Below, piece after piece: positions 11,191 through 22,488 of a stretch of 64,000 nt of DNA. A program made the position numbers and the translations under genes. The stretch is from Amphiura filiformis (taxonomy: Eukaryota > Echinodermata > Ophiuroidea > Amphilepidida > Amphiuridae): positions 45,463,613-45,527,612 of the forward strand of contig NC_092637.1 in NCBI RefSeq assembly GCF_039555335.1, in the 5' to 3' direction. Within the stretch, counting starts at the first letter, position 1. Every line of letters starts with the position of its first letter. A model generated the notes under the pieces. The model was not told where the DNA came from. It saw nothing but the letters and a program-made list of their open reading frames with translations, and did not search any database.

Positions 11191-11568
11191 GGGTGGTGCA
11201 ATAATTATGTGTACCCCCGGTCTGGTGAATTATAGGGGCCGGCAAAGATTTTTGGCAGGCCAAAAGGGGGGGCAAGCATTTTTGGCAAGTCGAAAGGGGG
11301 GGGTTAAGCGAATATGCAAAATTTCCTGCTCGCTGCGCTGGCATTATATGATAAGACAATTTAAGGTTTTTAATTCGGGTTCCCCAAATTCTTGCATGTG
11401 TAAGGGGGGGCAAAAAATTTTGGAACGTCAAAGGGGGGGGCAAAAGTTTTTGGCACATCAAAAGGGGAAAAGATTTTTGGCACGGCCAGAGGGGGGGGGC
11501 AAGCGATATTTGGCAGACCATTTTGAAAATTCACCACCCCGGGGCACACATAATTATTGCACAGCCCC
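11191..11568. mobile_element. Inverted-repeat element with GGCAAAGATTTTTGGCA iterations
   Basis: The terminal inverted repeats GGGTGGTGCAATAATTATGT and ATAATTATTGCACAGCCCC flank an interior of degenerate repeats around GGGGGGCAAGCATTTTTGGCA. A fragment of the same end lies near 2370. It has no coding capacity. Confidence 0.65.
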
Positions 11569-12886
11569 TAAGTCATCTGTTTCGTTAAAAAAGAAATGGT
11601 CCATCTTTTCAAATCATCTTGTATTTTGATTATGTCCGTCTCATTTATTCACGTTATTACACAAAATCCCGCACAAAATGCGTTACTTTTGAACAACTCA
11701 AGATGAAAAAAAATAGGTAGGCCAAAATGCAGATAGAAAGTGTTACATTTTCTCTTGTATAGAAAACAAGCTATCTCAAAATTTCAGCCTCTTGAGCACT
11801 GGCGTAGTGTATGTTGGCCGTCCTGATATTTACGTTTTTTTATTTGTTTGTTTATTTATTTGTTTGTACTTTTTAGCCCATTTTTGACAATTTTCATCAC
11901 ATTTTGAAACCTTGGAATGTTGCCTTGCCCCCACGGCCCACTCGTCCTAGCATGAATCCTTTTGGCCTCTAGTGGCGGCGCCTTTTTTACCCACAATCCT
12001 TGCCTTATTCAGCACAGTGGAGCGGCCGTGCGTGAGTATTCGAGGACTGGAGGATCGAGTCTACACTCGTCCCCGTAAAAAGTCCTGGCTACGCCATTGT
12101 ATTTAAAGGAACGTGCCCCGATCAACAGCCTCACAACACCCACCCCACCTCCATTTTTCCTCCATCAACACTGAGATTTCGGTGTTAAAGCTTATATTTT
12201 TTCTCATTAGCCCGGAAAAAGTTTCGTTTAGATGGTGTGAACAAAAACGTGTCGAATTTTGGTAGTCACACCGGAAGTGTTAATCATATGGGGCAATGTT
12301 ATTACATTTTTGCTTCTCATATCAAATTTACTGAAGCAATACAAGTTTTGGAAGCATTATTGTTTCAATGGTAGGCCTCGGTGTAAGATAGAAAACAGAA
12401 CAGATAAAAGATTGGACCAGATGCCCCTTTGTATAATTAAACATTTTATCTTGGCTTTACTTTCCTTTAATTGAAGTCGTAGTCGTTAAATATAATAATT
12501 TTGTGTTCACTCATCCCTGACTGGGCTGAGGTCATTACCACTATTGCATTACCACAGTACATGTACATCCGGGGTGTACATGGCACATTTGTCGTGTACG
12601 GTAGCTTAAAATGTATTAAACGTGAACTCTGTTCAAGAAGGAAACTGTTGAATGTATTGCGCGATAGTGTAATTTATTCATACGATGCATGTGAGAAAAT
12701 AACAGATTGGAAGTAGGCCTACTATCATTAAACTTTCAAGTGTTAAACAAGTTGTGGTATTTTCAGAGACTGCGGAATAAATCACTAAAATAATGATAAT
12801 TTGATTGCGTGATACATGCAGTAAACATTTTGCCACTAGTATAACCGCAACAATATTATTGAGTCGCACCCTTTTCTACCAACAAA
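11569..12886 (+). promoter_or_regulatory. Duplicated 5' flank of unit 2
   Basis: From about 11690 the sequence parallels the region upstream of unit 7 (38780 on). It includes GTGTTACATTTTCTCTTGTA, TACTTTTTAGCCCATTTTTG and, from 12205, the TCTCATTAGCCCGG block. The last 450 bases match the immediate flanks of units 1 and 7. This is the most continuous copy of the unit's upstream DNA and likely includes the promoter. Confidence 0.45.
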
Positions 12887-15538
12887 ATGGCTTACAGTGT
12901 TAAGCTTATGGAAACACTAAACCGTGATCTTTTGGAGTGTGGGATCTGTTTGGATCGATATAAGAAGCCTAGAGGACTACCATGCCTGCATTGTTTCTGT
13001 CACGACTGCTTAGAAAGATATTGCAAAGGACAGAAACAGGTGGTATGTCCAAACTGTAAGAGACCAACAGCAGTACCAAAAGAAGGAGTATCTGGATTCC
13101 CTCCTCATTTCATCATCAACACCTTACAAGAAACACTGGATAAGGTAAACTTTAATAGTTAAAATTTGTCTTCATTAAAGGTTTTAGTTTTATACGAACC
13201 AAGACCATCTAATAAAAGCTTTTATGCCCTTCCTAAGTTTACTGACCGTTTTTTACCATTTTCGTCAAAGATTGCCCCCCCCCCCCTTAAATGTTGCCTT
13301 TCCCTCTTGTCCACCGTCTGAAAAAGTGCTGGCTACGCCACTGCTTTTATAGAAACAGTAGTATATAAACAATAAATGTGTGTCTTGCTAATCTTCGTGT
13401 TTCGAGCTGATAGCCTAAAATAATTTAAGGAGTATTAAGAGTTCTTAGATTTCAATTTTAATCAAATCTCTTTCTAAAATTGTAACATGTTCCAAGATTC
13501 CAAAATTAATTTCTTGGTACTGTTAAAAAAAAAGATGTCTTTTCAAAACTCGCTGAGTCAACCGCAACCAACGGTGTCGTAAATTACCCAACAAAGTAAA
13601 TAAGATACGCACCATTTGACTCACAGCGGGTTGGAAGTTTTTTAAAAATAAAAGGTACATTTGCAAAACGATATCTTCGCACTGTAACTAAAAAAACTTT
13701 CCCCACCTAACTTTAGATTCATAATAATGCATGAAAATTAAAGACTCAAATGGTACGTCCCTAAGTAACACGGGACCAGTGGATTGAACATGTTTTTAGA
13801 AAAGCACTGTACATTTATCTTTGAGATGTCTGTCAAACTTTTCAGCTAATGATCATTGATTTGACCTTTTTGAAATATTCGGTAATCATTGTAATTGGTA
13901 GTTGATTATGTGTTTGCATCTATGTTTCTTTTGCAGGCCAAAGAAGCCATGAAGGATGCAGTGTGTGGAAATTGCAACCTGAAGAAAGCCACAAGTTACT
14001 GTCTGGATTGCAAGGAATTCTTCTGCCAAACCTGCCACATTGCACATGATACTCTCAAAACCCACAACGACCACCAGGTTGTAAGCATTGAAGATGTTCG
14101 CTCCGGAAAGGTTATGCTACCAGTGACTGCATCTGAAGATCAGAAGTGTAAGGATCATGATGAAACAAAGAAGTTCTACTGCGAGACCTGTGAAAAGCCC
14201 ATCTGTAGAGATTGCATTATGCTGGGTCACCTCCAACATCAGTACATCAGCTTGAAGGACGCGTCAGAAAAGCAAGTTGCAACCCTTAAGGAGCTCTGCA
14301 AAGGAAGTGAAGATAAGAAAAATGAGTGCAGGAATACCATCAAGAAAACAGAAGATGTTCGGAAGAGACTTGCTGCTGATTCCAAAGAAGCCACGCAGAA
14401 CATGGAAAGGGTCAAGAATGAGTACCACAGGCAGGTTGATGCTATTTTCAAGAAACATGAGGTTGATGTCAGATCAGTGGAGCTCCAGAATGCAAAGAAA
14501 CTAGATCATATCAAACACAATCTTCAGACAACATTGGATAAACTTGAAAGTGCCTGTGATCTTGCTACTAAAGTCACACAAATGGGATCAGACAATGACA
14601 TCACTTCAATCTTCCCTACATTGTCTGCAAGTCTCGAAGAGATGAATAAAATGACCAAGCCTGTAGCTGTACCTGAGTCGCTGGGATATGTTGAGTTCAA
14701 AGCACCTGATGCGGTGAATATACCTGATGTATTCAGCGTGTTGTCAGTCAGCACGGTCAAGCCTGAAGACAAGTGGATGCAATGTGGACAGATAAGTAAC
14801 ACGTCCGAATTGAGGTTTCCATTTAGAATTGTTCTCAACCAAGACGGAGATGTAGTTGTGACTGGACACAGCAGCTATTGTAAAGTATTCTCAAAGGATG
14901 GTAACATCAAGTGCACCTTAAAAGGTCCTTTTGATGATTCGCTATTTAGAATTGCTATCACTGCAGACAAAAGATACATAATTCCAGGTAAGGCTGAGAT
15001 TCTGTTTTACGACCGAACAGGCATCAGGTTAAGTAAGGCATCTACCTATGATATGAGCAACCAACCATCCAATCCTGTAGCACTAGCTTTAGATTCAGAA
15101 GGCAGGATCATAGCTGGATTAAGAAACAACACAATATCCATCCACCATGCAGATGGCCAACTCATATCCAAGTTTGCAACATCTGGTGTACCATCCGAAA
15201 TTGCTGTCACTTCCAATGGAGATATTGCTGCTTTGATCGGTACCAAAGTACAGCTAATGGATTACTCTGGTAATAATATCAGAGTAGTGCAGCCTCCTCA
15301 AGAAGTCACTGAATGGAACCCCTACACCCTCTGCTGTAGTAAGCAAGGCGAGATATTTATTGTGAATCGTGACACCCCTAAAGCTGTGTATCGGTACACA
15401 GCAGATGGCAAGCAGTGTCTGGGTTGTGTCATCACAGGACTTGATAACCCACATGGTATTGCTATCTCAGAGGATGGACAGTTACTATTCATAGCTGAAT
15501 ACATGAAGCATGTTGTGAAGATATTCCAAAGACAGTGA
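12887..15538 (+). CDS. TRIM-NHL RING-type E3 ubiquitin ligase, unit 2 (intact)
   Basis: Exon 1 is 12887-13144 (86 codons) and exon 2 is 13937-15538 (533 codons plus stop), with a phase-0 GT-AG intron. The predicted protein is 619 residues. It has a C3HC4 RING (C18, C21, C33, H35, C38, C41, C54, C57), B-box 1 (about 96-132), B-box 2 (about 157-187), a charged coiled coil (about 190-330) and six NHL blades (about 370-619), ending FQRQ. There is no filamin domain, unlike TRIM2, TRIM3 or TRIM71. The family acts as cytoplasmic ubiquitin ligases, with the NHL propeller binding RNA or protein. The start is chosen because AAAATGG matches the Kozak context and is conserved in units 1, 5 and 7. Blade 1 is unusual: sisters have PWGIAV where this unit has PFRIVL. 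Its B-box 2 shares the HDETKK form with units 5 and 7. The substrate is unknown. Confidence 0.9.
13604..13761. mobile_element. Harbinger-like MITE in intron of unit 2
   Basis: The inverted ends GATACGCACCATTTGA and TCAAATGGTACGTCCC are flanked by TAA. The same insertion, at the same place, is in units 6 (36441-36692) and 7 (41448-41597), with partial copies in units 1 and 5. Confidence 0.7.
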
Positions 15539-15794
15539 TTCGCTTTTTACAATCCATGCCACAAACAGTTGTTTGCCTCTATATTGTAACGCAATATAAA
15601 GGCAAATCAAACTGTGTAAACTCTCATTCCTCTGGGTATGTTGAAATTAAGATTTAATTTAAATCTGGTCAATGAGACATACCTATTTTGACGGACGAAC
15701 CGACGTTGCGACTGAAACCTTCAGCTGTTTTGTGATGCAAATGACCTTGAGTACCGGACACTTCCGGTATTGATGACAATCGACGAGGAATGTC
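15539..15794. other. 3' flank of unit 2
   Basis: It contains a small stem-loop at about 15573-15607 (TTGCCTCTATATTG against CAATATAAAGGCAA), close enough to the stop codon to lie in a 3' UTR. No gene is seen. Confidence 0.45.
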
Positions 15795-16000
15795 CTTTAT
15801 GTGGTCTTAAATAGCAAAGACTATGATCATAAGGCTAAAGCACTGTTAGACGATGCCAAAACTACACTCCCCGTAGGAAAGATCCAACGAGTGGTATAAA
15901 GCGGAAGTTGACTTCAAAGCTAGGTGAACTTAAGAAAAACGGGTCTATTGACTTTAAGTTAAAACATCAGTTATACCCGACATCCGAAATCATCCCGGGT
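15795..16000 (+). mobile_element. Penelope-like element, N-terminal reverse-transcriptase fragment
   Basis: The + strand encodes a DYDHKAKALLDDAKT block and, in another frame, a KDPTSGIKRKL block followed by LKKNGSID and LYPTSEIIP. This is the pattern found just before the catalytic domain of Penelope-like reverse transcriptases. The fragment stops abruptly where TRIM NHL homology begins. It is a dead piece. The Penelope fragment at 57.1 kb covers a later part of such a protein. Confidence 0.6.
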
Positions 16001-16002
16001 TT

Positions 16003-16582
16003 TTAACAACAGATACATCCTTCCTGGTCAGGATCAGATTCTGTTCCATGACAGCAAAGGAAAGAGGTTAAATTATCCCAAGGCATCCACTTATGATATG
16101 AACCAGCAACTATCCACTGCTGTGGCATTGGCTGTAGATTCAAACGGCAGAATTATAGCTGGGTTAGCAGGTAACACAATCTCCATCCACCATGCAGATG
16201 GCCAACTCATATTAAAGTTTTTTACATTTGATATACCAAATGGTCTTGCTGTCACCTCCAGGGGAGATATTGCTGTTCGGATTGGGAAAACCTGCAAGTA
16301 ATGGATTACTCTGGTAAAAATGTCAGAGTAGCGCAGCCTCCTCCAGGAGTCACTGAGTGGGATCCATATGCTGTCTGCTGTAATAAGCAATCTGAGGTAT
16401 TTGTTGCGAATCAGAGCAACCCTAAAGCTGTATATCGGTACACAGCAGATGGTGATCAGTGTCTGGGAAGTGTCATCACAGGACTTGATGAACCACATGG
16501 TATTGCTATCTCAGAGGATGGACAGCAACTATTTGTAGCTGAATACAATCAACATCTGGTCAAGATTTTCCAAAGACAATGA
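16003..16582 (+). pseudogene. NHL-domain fragment of a TRIM-NHL gene, unit 3
   Basis: Homology to the long exon starts abruptly in the middle of blade 2 (NNRYILPGQDQI) and runs to the normal terminus FQRQ. Everything upstream (RING, B-boxes, coiled coil, blade 1) is absent. A frame change lies near 16296, close to the QLMDYSG equivalent. Blade 2 most resembles units 6 and 8, with the FHDSKGKRL..YPKAS insertion that unit 2 lacks, so it is not a simple partial copy of its neighbour. Half of the foldback MITE found after units 1 and 5 follows its stop. Confidence 0.85.
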
Positions 16583-16642
16583 TTTCGCTTTTCAACATCT
16601 GTTTGTAGCGTATCGTACATGATGCATGGACTGGAGATGGAG

Positions 16643-16723
16643 GCTCCATTTGAAATCTACAACCCCTGTGTGGGATATTAAGGATCACGTCTTCCACAGG
16701 GAGTGTATGGTTTCCAACTGTAA
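16643..16723. mobile_element. Half copy of the unit 1/unit 5 foldback MITE
   Basis: It matches the right arm of the elements at 7589-7764 and 27318-27486 (CTCCATTTGAAATCTAC through CCAACTG), at the same distance from the NHL stop codon. Confidence 0.7.
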
Positions 16724-17689
16724 TAACCCAATGTTTTGCAGTTATCACACAGCGTCATTATCCCTATATCTTCGTGTCAAAAATTGCCACAACAGTAGGG
16801 CGAATCCACTAGTTGTCCAACAGCACGGCATGGCGAATCTGTTCCGCCGTGATTTAATAATGATTTAGATGTCGTAAGTGCCGCATACGATAGTGTCACA
16901 CTCAAATAGAAATGAGTGTAGAGTGGTATTGTATGTGCCACATACGACGGCTAAATTAAGATATGCGTAATATCGGCTCAAATTTACAATATCTGTCATT
17001 TTGTGTTACTTAACAACTGTTAATTTATTTCGGCACATATTTACAATAGCAAGACACCTTTTGCCGTAATGTTATCTCTCAAGATTTATTACTGAATCTA
17101 AGAATAAAAAGAATAAAAACACCGGATTTATCGTCTCTATTACCAGTCATGCATGTATGGGAGTTAAAAACTTAGCCAGCTTGGTGACAACGCCTACAAC
17201 GTCCGTCAGCGTTACAGTCAGTGATGTGTTAGAGACTGTTTTGCACTTACGATGGTGTATCATTCCGTGATTTTGTTGTTTAGGTCCAAGAAAGTAGCGT
17301 ATGTGGCACATACGATGGTCTTGCAGCAGATGGAAAAACAAAATTAGCGTAAGTGGCATTGCAGTCATTAATAAATTGCATTGCACTTACGATATTTTAT
17401 TTTATTTATTAAAAGATAATTAAGCAATTTTGAAACTTAAAACCTGGTTTCAAATGTGTGTTTTTATATGGCCTTCCATAATTCGTCAACATCTCAAATT
17501 GGCCAAAAATGTCACTTACGGTAGTGTAACACTCTGCCGACGATATATTTAGTTAATAGTATGTAATTTCTGCCAATATTTTGCTAAAAATCCAAAGTAC
17601 CACATGTTTTACATGTTTTACATGTTCGTCTTAAGTTGTAGGTTGCATTCCAACGATTCTCTCTTTTTATTATTATTGTTCATTTCCCA
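16724..17689. other. Gene-free stretch with repeated CACTTACGAT words
   Basis: Words like GTATGTGCCACATACGA, TGCACTTACGAT and GTCACTTACGGTAGTG recur between 16870 and 17530 in both orientations, suggesting a decayed foldback. No gene is seen. Confidence 0.4.
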
Positions 17690-18190
17690 GTTCATTTTGA
17701 CACCAAGAAACTTACCCTTCCTGCAACGTTAAGTATTGTTGTTATCGAAAACAATGTCAATATTTTTAATAGAATCAGATGGGGAAATCACAGATCCACC
17801 GATTTGAAAATCAAGGTGACATACATAATTTGTATGCCTAGTAAACAAAGCTCGGTCTTCGAGTCGTTCAACTTTAGCTTGTTTGTAAGCATCCATGACC
17901 GTATTTCAGCGATGCAATTGGTAAATCTACACTGTACAGCAGCTGTATCTTCCTCTGATTTAATGTATAGCTGCTAATGTATCATCTGCATAAATGAGTT
18001 AAGCAAGCAACCTGATTGCAAACGGTTGCAATACGCTGTGAAAATTGATGGACCTACGACTGACCCCTGTGGAACACCATTATGTTTTTTCAGAATTGTC
18101 ACCGAGAACACAGACACGGTTATTATGACCCCGACGGTAACTACTAAAGCAATTCTTGACAGAATCAGTTATGCCCAATACTCTCTGCAT
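17690..18190 (-). mobile_element. LINE reverse-transcriptase fragment (CR1/L2-like), minus strand
   Basis: Reading the minus strand from about 18190, the conceptual peptide contains the reverse-transcriptase signatures NGVPQGSVVG, then a catalytic YADD motif at about 17995-17985, then TSKLKLNDSKTE. The order and spacing match non-LTR retrotransposons. Interrupting stops and frame changes show that it is inactive. Confidence 0.65.
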
Positions 18191-19155
18191 TCGATGCAAC
18201 TACGTTTAGTTTTAGATTTTAACACTTATGCCAAGAATGTCAAATGAAACAGAAAAAATAAAGAATATAATAAAAACAATTTTAATCGCCACCGGGGGTG
18301 ACACTCCTCATAAGATCTTTTTAAGAACGAAGTTTCTTACAGTTCACTTAAAACAAAAATCTTATGTTTCTTCAGCTGCAATATGTACAAAAACGGCAAC
18401 ATCCAGTGTTATTTATGGCCCAATTAAAGAGGGTGGTCAGATATTTTCATATTCTGTTTTCTATCTGACATTGAAATCTATCATTAACAAATCTGTTTGC
18501 AAATGTTTAGCTGTAATGCTCCTGCGGTTTTCGATATGAGAAGCAAAAAGGTGTATAACAATTATACCCCGTACATAGTACATAATTTTACGTAAGTACA
18601 TGTACGTAATTTTACAATACCCCGTACATAGTACATAATTTTACGTAAGTACTAGTACATGTACGTAATTTTTTGTTCTCACCACCTAAATAAAACATAT
18701 CCCGGGATTAAATTTTGCAGAGGTAGTGAGCATGGTGAGAAAAATATGAGTTTTCTTCTGATACCAAATCTAAATTTTTGTGAGCAAAAACGAGACTGTC
18801 TATTTGGTCACACCTTTTAAGCAAATTTAACCATATGTTGCACTAATCAATTCGTACGTTGCAAAAAAAATCAATATTCTTTTTTTTTACAATTTCTCAA
18901 TAGCTCTCACATACTATACTAGTACGTGAATTTAACATTTACACACAATTAAGAGTATACCGTGAGTTAAACTGATGTAAACACCAGTTTTGTATTGACA
19001 ACATAAATATTGAAAATATAGTGAAAGACCTATTTTTATCATGATGATTTTTATATTTAAAAACGATCACAAATAACAGACGATTTAAATACAAATGAAT
19101 GGAATTATCAATCAATATAACGATTATTTTATGGTGAACTTGCATTCCCATATTC
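18191..19155. other. Gene-free stretch upstream of unit 4
   Basis: It holds the tandem repeat at 18563-18672 and a block (about 18815-18950) shared with 9990-10145. AT-rich sequence follows to the start of unit 4. No other feature was recognised. Confidence 0.4.
18563..18672 (+). repeat. Tandem duplication, about 55 bp, rich in GTACAT/ACGTAA
   Basis: Two copies of a unit containing CCCCGTACATAGTACATAAT and GTACATGTACGTAATTTT. Each contains the palindrome GTACATGTAC. Confidence 0.8.
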
Positions 19156-19534
19156 ATGACATTGCAAAAGGGTTACGTCGAAACACTAACCTCTAAAATA
19201 GCTGAAAGTAAACTTGTGAAAAAATTCAGCCGTGATCTTTTGGAGTGTGGGATCTGTTTGGATCGATATAAGAAGCCTAGAGGACTGCCATGCCTCCATT
19301 GCTTTTGCCACGACTGCTTAGAAAGGCACTGTAGGGGACAGAAGCAAGTGGTATGTCCCAACTGTAAGATACCAACATCAGTACCAAAAGAAAGAGTGTC
19401 TGGATTCCCCACACATTTCATCATCAACACCTTGCAAGATACATTGCACGAGGTACGTAAACTTCGATAGTGAAAACCTTCATGTTCATATGAAGTTCCA
19501 GTTTTATAAAACAATGCCCATACATTTGTACTAT

Positions 19535-19626
19535 CCTGTCATTGATGGGGTGAACAATGATATCACACCATTTTCGTTATTTTATAATACGTGATATCGA
19601 CGTTCACCCCACCAACGGCAGGAAAG
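19535..19626. mobile_element. Foldback insertion in intron of unit 4
   Basis: GATGGGGTGAACAATGATATCAC and the inverted ACGTGATATCGACGTTCACCCC form a stem around a short AT-rich loop. The same element, in the same intron position, is in unit 5 (about 24492-24620). It supports common ancestry of the 5' halves of units 4 and 5. Confidence 0.65.
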
Positions 19627-21447
19627 TGCCAATTATAGAAATGGTCTATAGTAAGCTTTTTACAATTTTTCTGGCTGCCAAATTTTCAGAAGGCAGCCTA
19701 TAAATGCTGTGTGTTGCTAATCTTCGAGTTCCAATTTTGAAGTTTCGGGTTTTAAACACTCATATTTCAATTTGAAAGTCAAATCACCAAATTCTAAAAT
19801 TGTAACGTGTTCCACGCTGAGTCCACCTCCACAAACGTTGTCAGTAACTACCAAACAAAAGAAAATCACGCTGAAATTTCTGTTACTACTGAAAATATAC
19901 TGAAAAACATTTTGTGTGAAATTCACACTTCAAAAGTCCTTATTGTGCAGAGATTAATGCATGCTATTCAATACAGAAGCAAGGAGATAGAAATATGTCT
20001 TATTCTCTGAAGTAGCTTATGAGCATTGAATATTCACTGAAATACCTCTGAAAAGTTTAACCGTGGCAAGGGCTAATCACTCTGACAATCTGAAAAGCTT
20101 CGAAAAAGAATTTTTCTGCTTGTAATCACACTGAAATTATTTACACCAAATAGCATGAATAGTAGTGGTAATAACAGGCACTAAACTGAAAATGGTAAAA
20201 AACGTCCCCGACAATCAATGACCATTCCTCCACTGAAATTGATTTGATCGCACTGATTGAGCTGGCCAGTGCTATTGTTATGGAAATTATAGGAGTTATT
20301 AGAAAGTATCACAAAACTGAAAAATACATAGAAATGCCTTATAAAAACAGTTTCAGTGTTGGCCTTCTTTTATTGTGGACAATTTCAGTGTTGGTTGGTA
20401 TATGGTGTGCACTTTTCAGTGTGTGTGGGGTGTTTTTTTTTTTTGGGGGGGTTCTAAAAATTTCATAATGTCTTCATTAATCTTATCTTCGTCATTTTTG
20501 TCACCATGTTCACAGATGACTTGATTTGACATTTTTGATGTTCATGTATAAAATAAATAAGAAATAATCGGTAACTGGTAGTTGATTATGTGATTGCACC
20601 TATGTTTCTTGCAGGGCATAGAAGCCATGAAGGATGCCGTGTGTGGAAATTGCAACCTAAAGAAAGCCACGTCCTTCTGTCTGGTCTGTGAGGAATTCTT
20701 CTGTCAAACCTGCCACACTACACATGATACTCTCAAAACCCACAAAGACCACCAGGCTGTAAACATTGAAGATGTTCGCACTGGAAAAGTTATGCTACCA
20801 GTGATTGCATCTGAAGATCTAAAGTGTAAGGATCATGAAGACGAGATAAAGAAGTTCTACTGTGAGTCCTGTGTGAAGCTTATCTGTAGAGACTGTATTA
20901 TGCTGGGTCACCACCAACATGAGGTTATCAGCTTGAAAGAAGTATCGGAGAAACAGGTCGCAAAGCTGAAAGAACTCTCAAAAGAAAGTGAAGAACTAAA
21001 GGAAGATTACAAAGATGCCATCAAGAAAACAGAGGATGTCCTGAAGAATATCGCTGCTGCCTCCAAAGAAGTCAAAAAGAACATAGAAAGAATTAAGAAC
21101 GCATACCACAAGCAGATTAATACCATCGTCAATAAACATAAGGTTTATTTCAAGTCGGTAGAGGCCCAGAATGATAAGGAACTACTTCATATTAAAGATA
21201 ATCTTCAGACATTATTAGCTCAGCTTGACAGTGCCTGTGATCTTGCTACTGCAATAACGCAAACGGGATCAGGCCATGACATCACATCAGTCTTCCCTAC
21301 TTCGTCTGCAAGTCTTGATGACCTGAATGAGATCACCCAGCCTGTAGGTGTATCAGCTTCACCTAGCTACAGTTGATTTATTCAGTGTGTCATTCAAATC
21401 TGGAGACAAGTGGTTGCAATGTGGGCAGATAAGGAACAAGTCTGAAT

Positions 21448-21785
21448 AAGCCCAATCGCCATTCTAACTTCCGGTTTTTGAGAGCAGTTTGGGGACACTT
21501 TGACCTCTGACATATCGGGAAAATTGACGTAATTATTATTAATTTTCTTATTATTATCATAATGTTGATCATAAAAAATACTAAATAATTAATTTATATA
21601 ATACTAATATTTTTTATATTTGTTTTAATTAATGTAAAACATTTTAGATTATATTTTGTACGTACAAAAACCCAATATTTATGAATTTTCTGAAAGGTCA
21701 AAGGACAAAGTGTCCCAAAACTGCAAAAACTGTCCTACAATGCATTGCAAGCTTCCAATGCCGACTTGGCTTATTGCCGGGGCTT
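21448..21785. mobile_element. DNA transposon (AT target duplication) inserted in unit 4 NHL exon
   Basis: The ends AAGCCCAATCGCCATT and GGGGCTT are inverted, and longer imperfect arms share AGTTT-GGGACACTTTG. Sister genes read GAATTG at this point. Here it is GAAT, element, ATTG, giving a 2-bp AT target duplication as in ISL2EU-type elements. The interior is AT-rich and non-coding. Confidence 0.7.
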
Positions 21786-22488
21786 ATTGACGTATCCATG
21801 TGGAATTGCTGTAAACCAAGATGGGGATGTGGTTGTGACTAGCCACGAAATCTATTGTAAAGTATTCTCAAAGGATGGTAACCTCAAGTACACCTTCCAG
21901 GGTCCTTTTGGTGAATCACTATTTAGAGTTGCTACCACTGCAGACAATAGATACATAATTCCAGGTAAGGCTGAGATTCTGCTTCACGACCGACCAGGCA
22001 ACATGTTAAGTAAGGCATCGAACCCTAAGGCAGTAGCTGTGGACTCAGAAGGCAGGATCATAGCTGGATTAGTAGGCAACACAATCTCCATCCATCATGC
22101 AGATGGCCAACTCATATCAAAGTTTGCTACATCTCATAAACCAACTGATATTGCTGTCACCTCCAACGGGGATGTTGTTGCTTTAATCAGTTCCAATGTA
22201 CAACTAATGGATTACTATGGTAAGAATGTCAGAATAGTGCAGCCTCCGCAAGAGGCCATTAATTGGGCACCTAGCTCTGTCTGCTGTAGTAAGCAAGGTG
22301 AGATATTTGTTCTGAATCGTGGCAACCCTATAGATGTATATCGGTACACAGCAGATGGTGATCAGTGTCTGGGATGTGTCATCACAGGACTTGATAACCC
22401 AACAGGTATTGCTATCTCAGAGGATGGACAGCAACTATTCGTAGCTGAATACTCTGAACATTTAGTGAATATATTCCAAAGACAGTGA

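Larger units (their letters stand above)
19156..22488 (+). pseudogene. TRIM-NHL gene, unit 4, degenerate; open RING/B-box/coiled-coil part
   Basis: Exon 1 is 19156 (alternative ATG) to 19452 and exon 2 begins at 20615 after TTGCAG. The position of the ancestral start (ATGGCTGAAAG in unit 5) reads ATA at 19198-19200. An in-frame ATG 14 codons upstream could serve instead. RING ligands, both B-boxes and the coiled coil remain open, but a deletion shifts the frame and a stop falls at 21374-21376, before the NHL domain. A 338-bp DNA transposon then interrupts blade 1 (21448-21785). The remaining blades are open from 21787 to 22488, with a 7-codon in-frame loss at the STYDMSNQPS position. If transcribed, the locus would give a RING/B-box/coiled-coil protein of about 352 residues without NHL. 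It is probably a pseudogene; a truncated dimerising product is possible but unproven. Confidence 0.8.
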
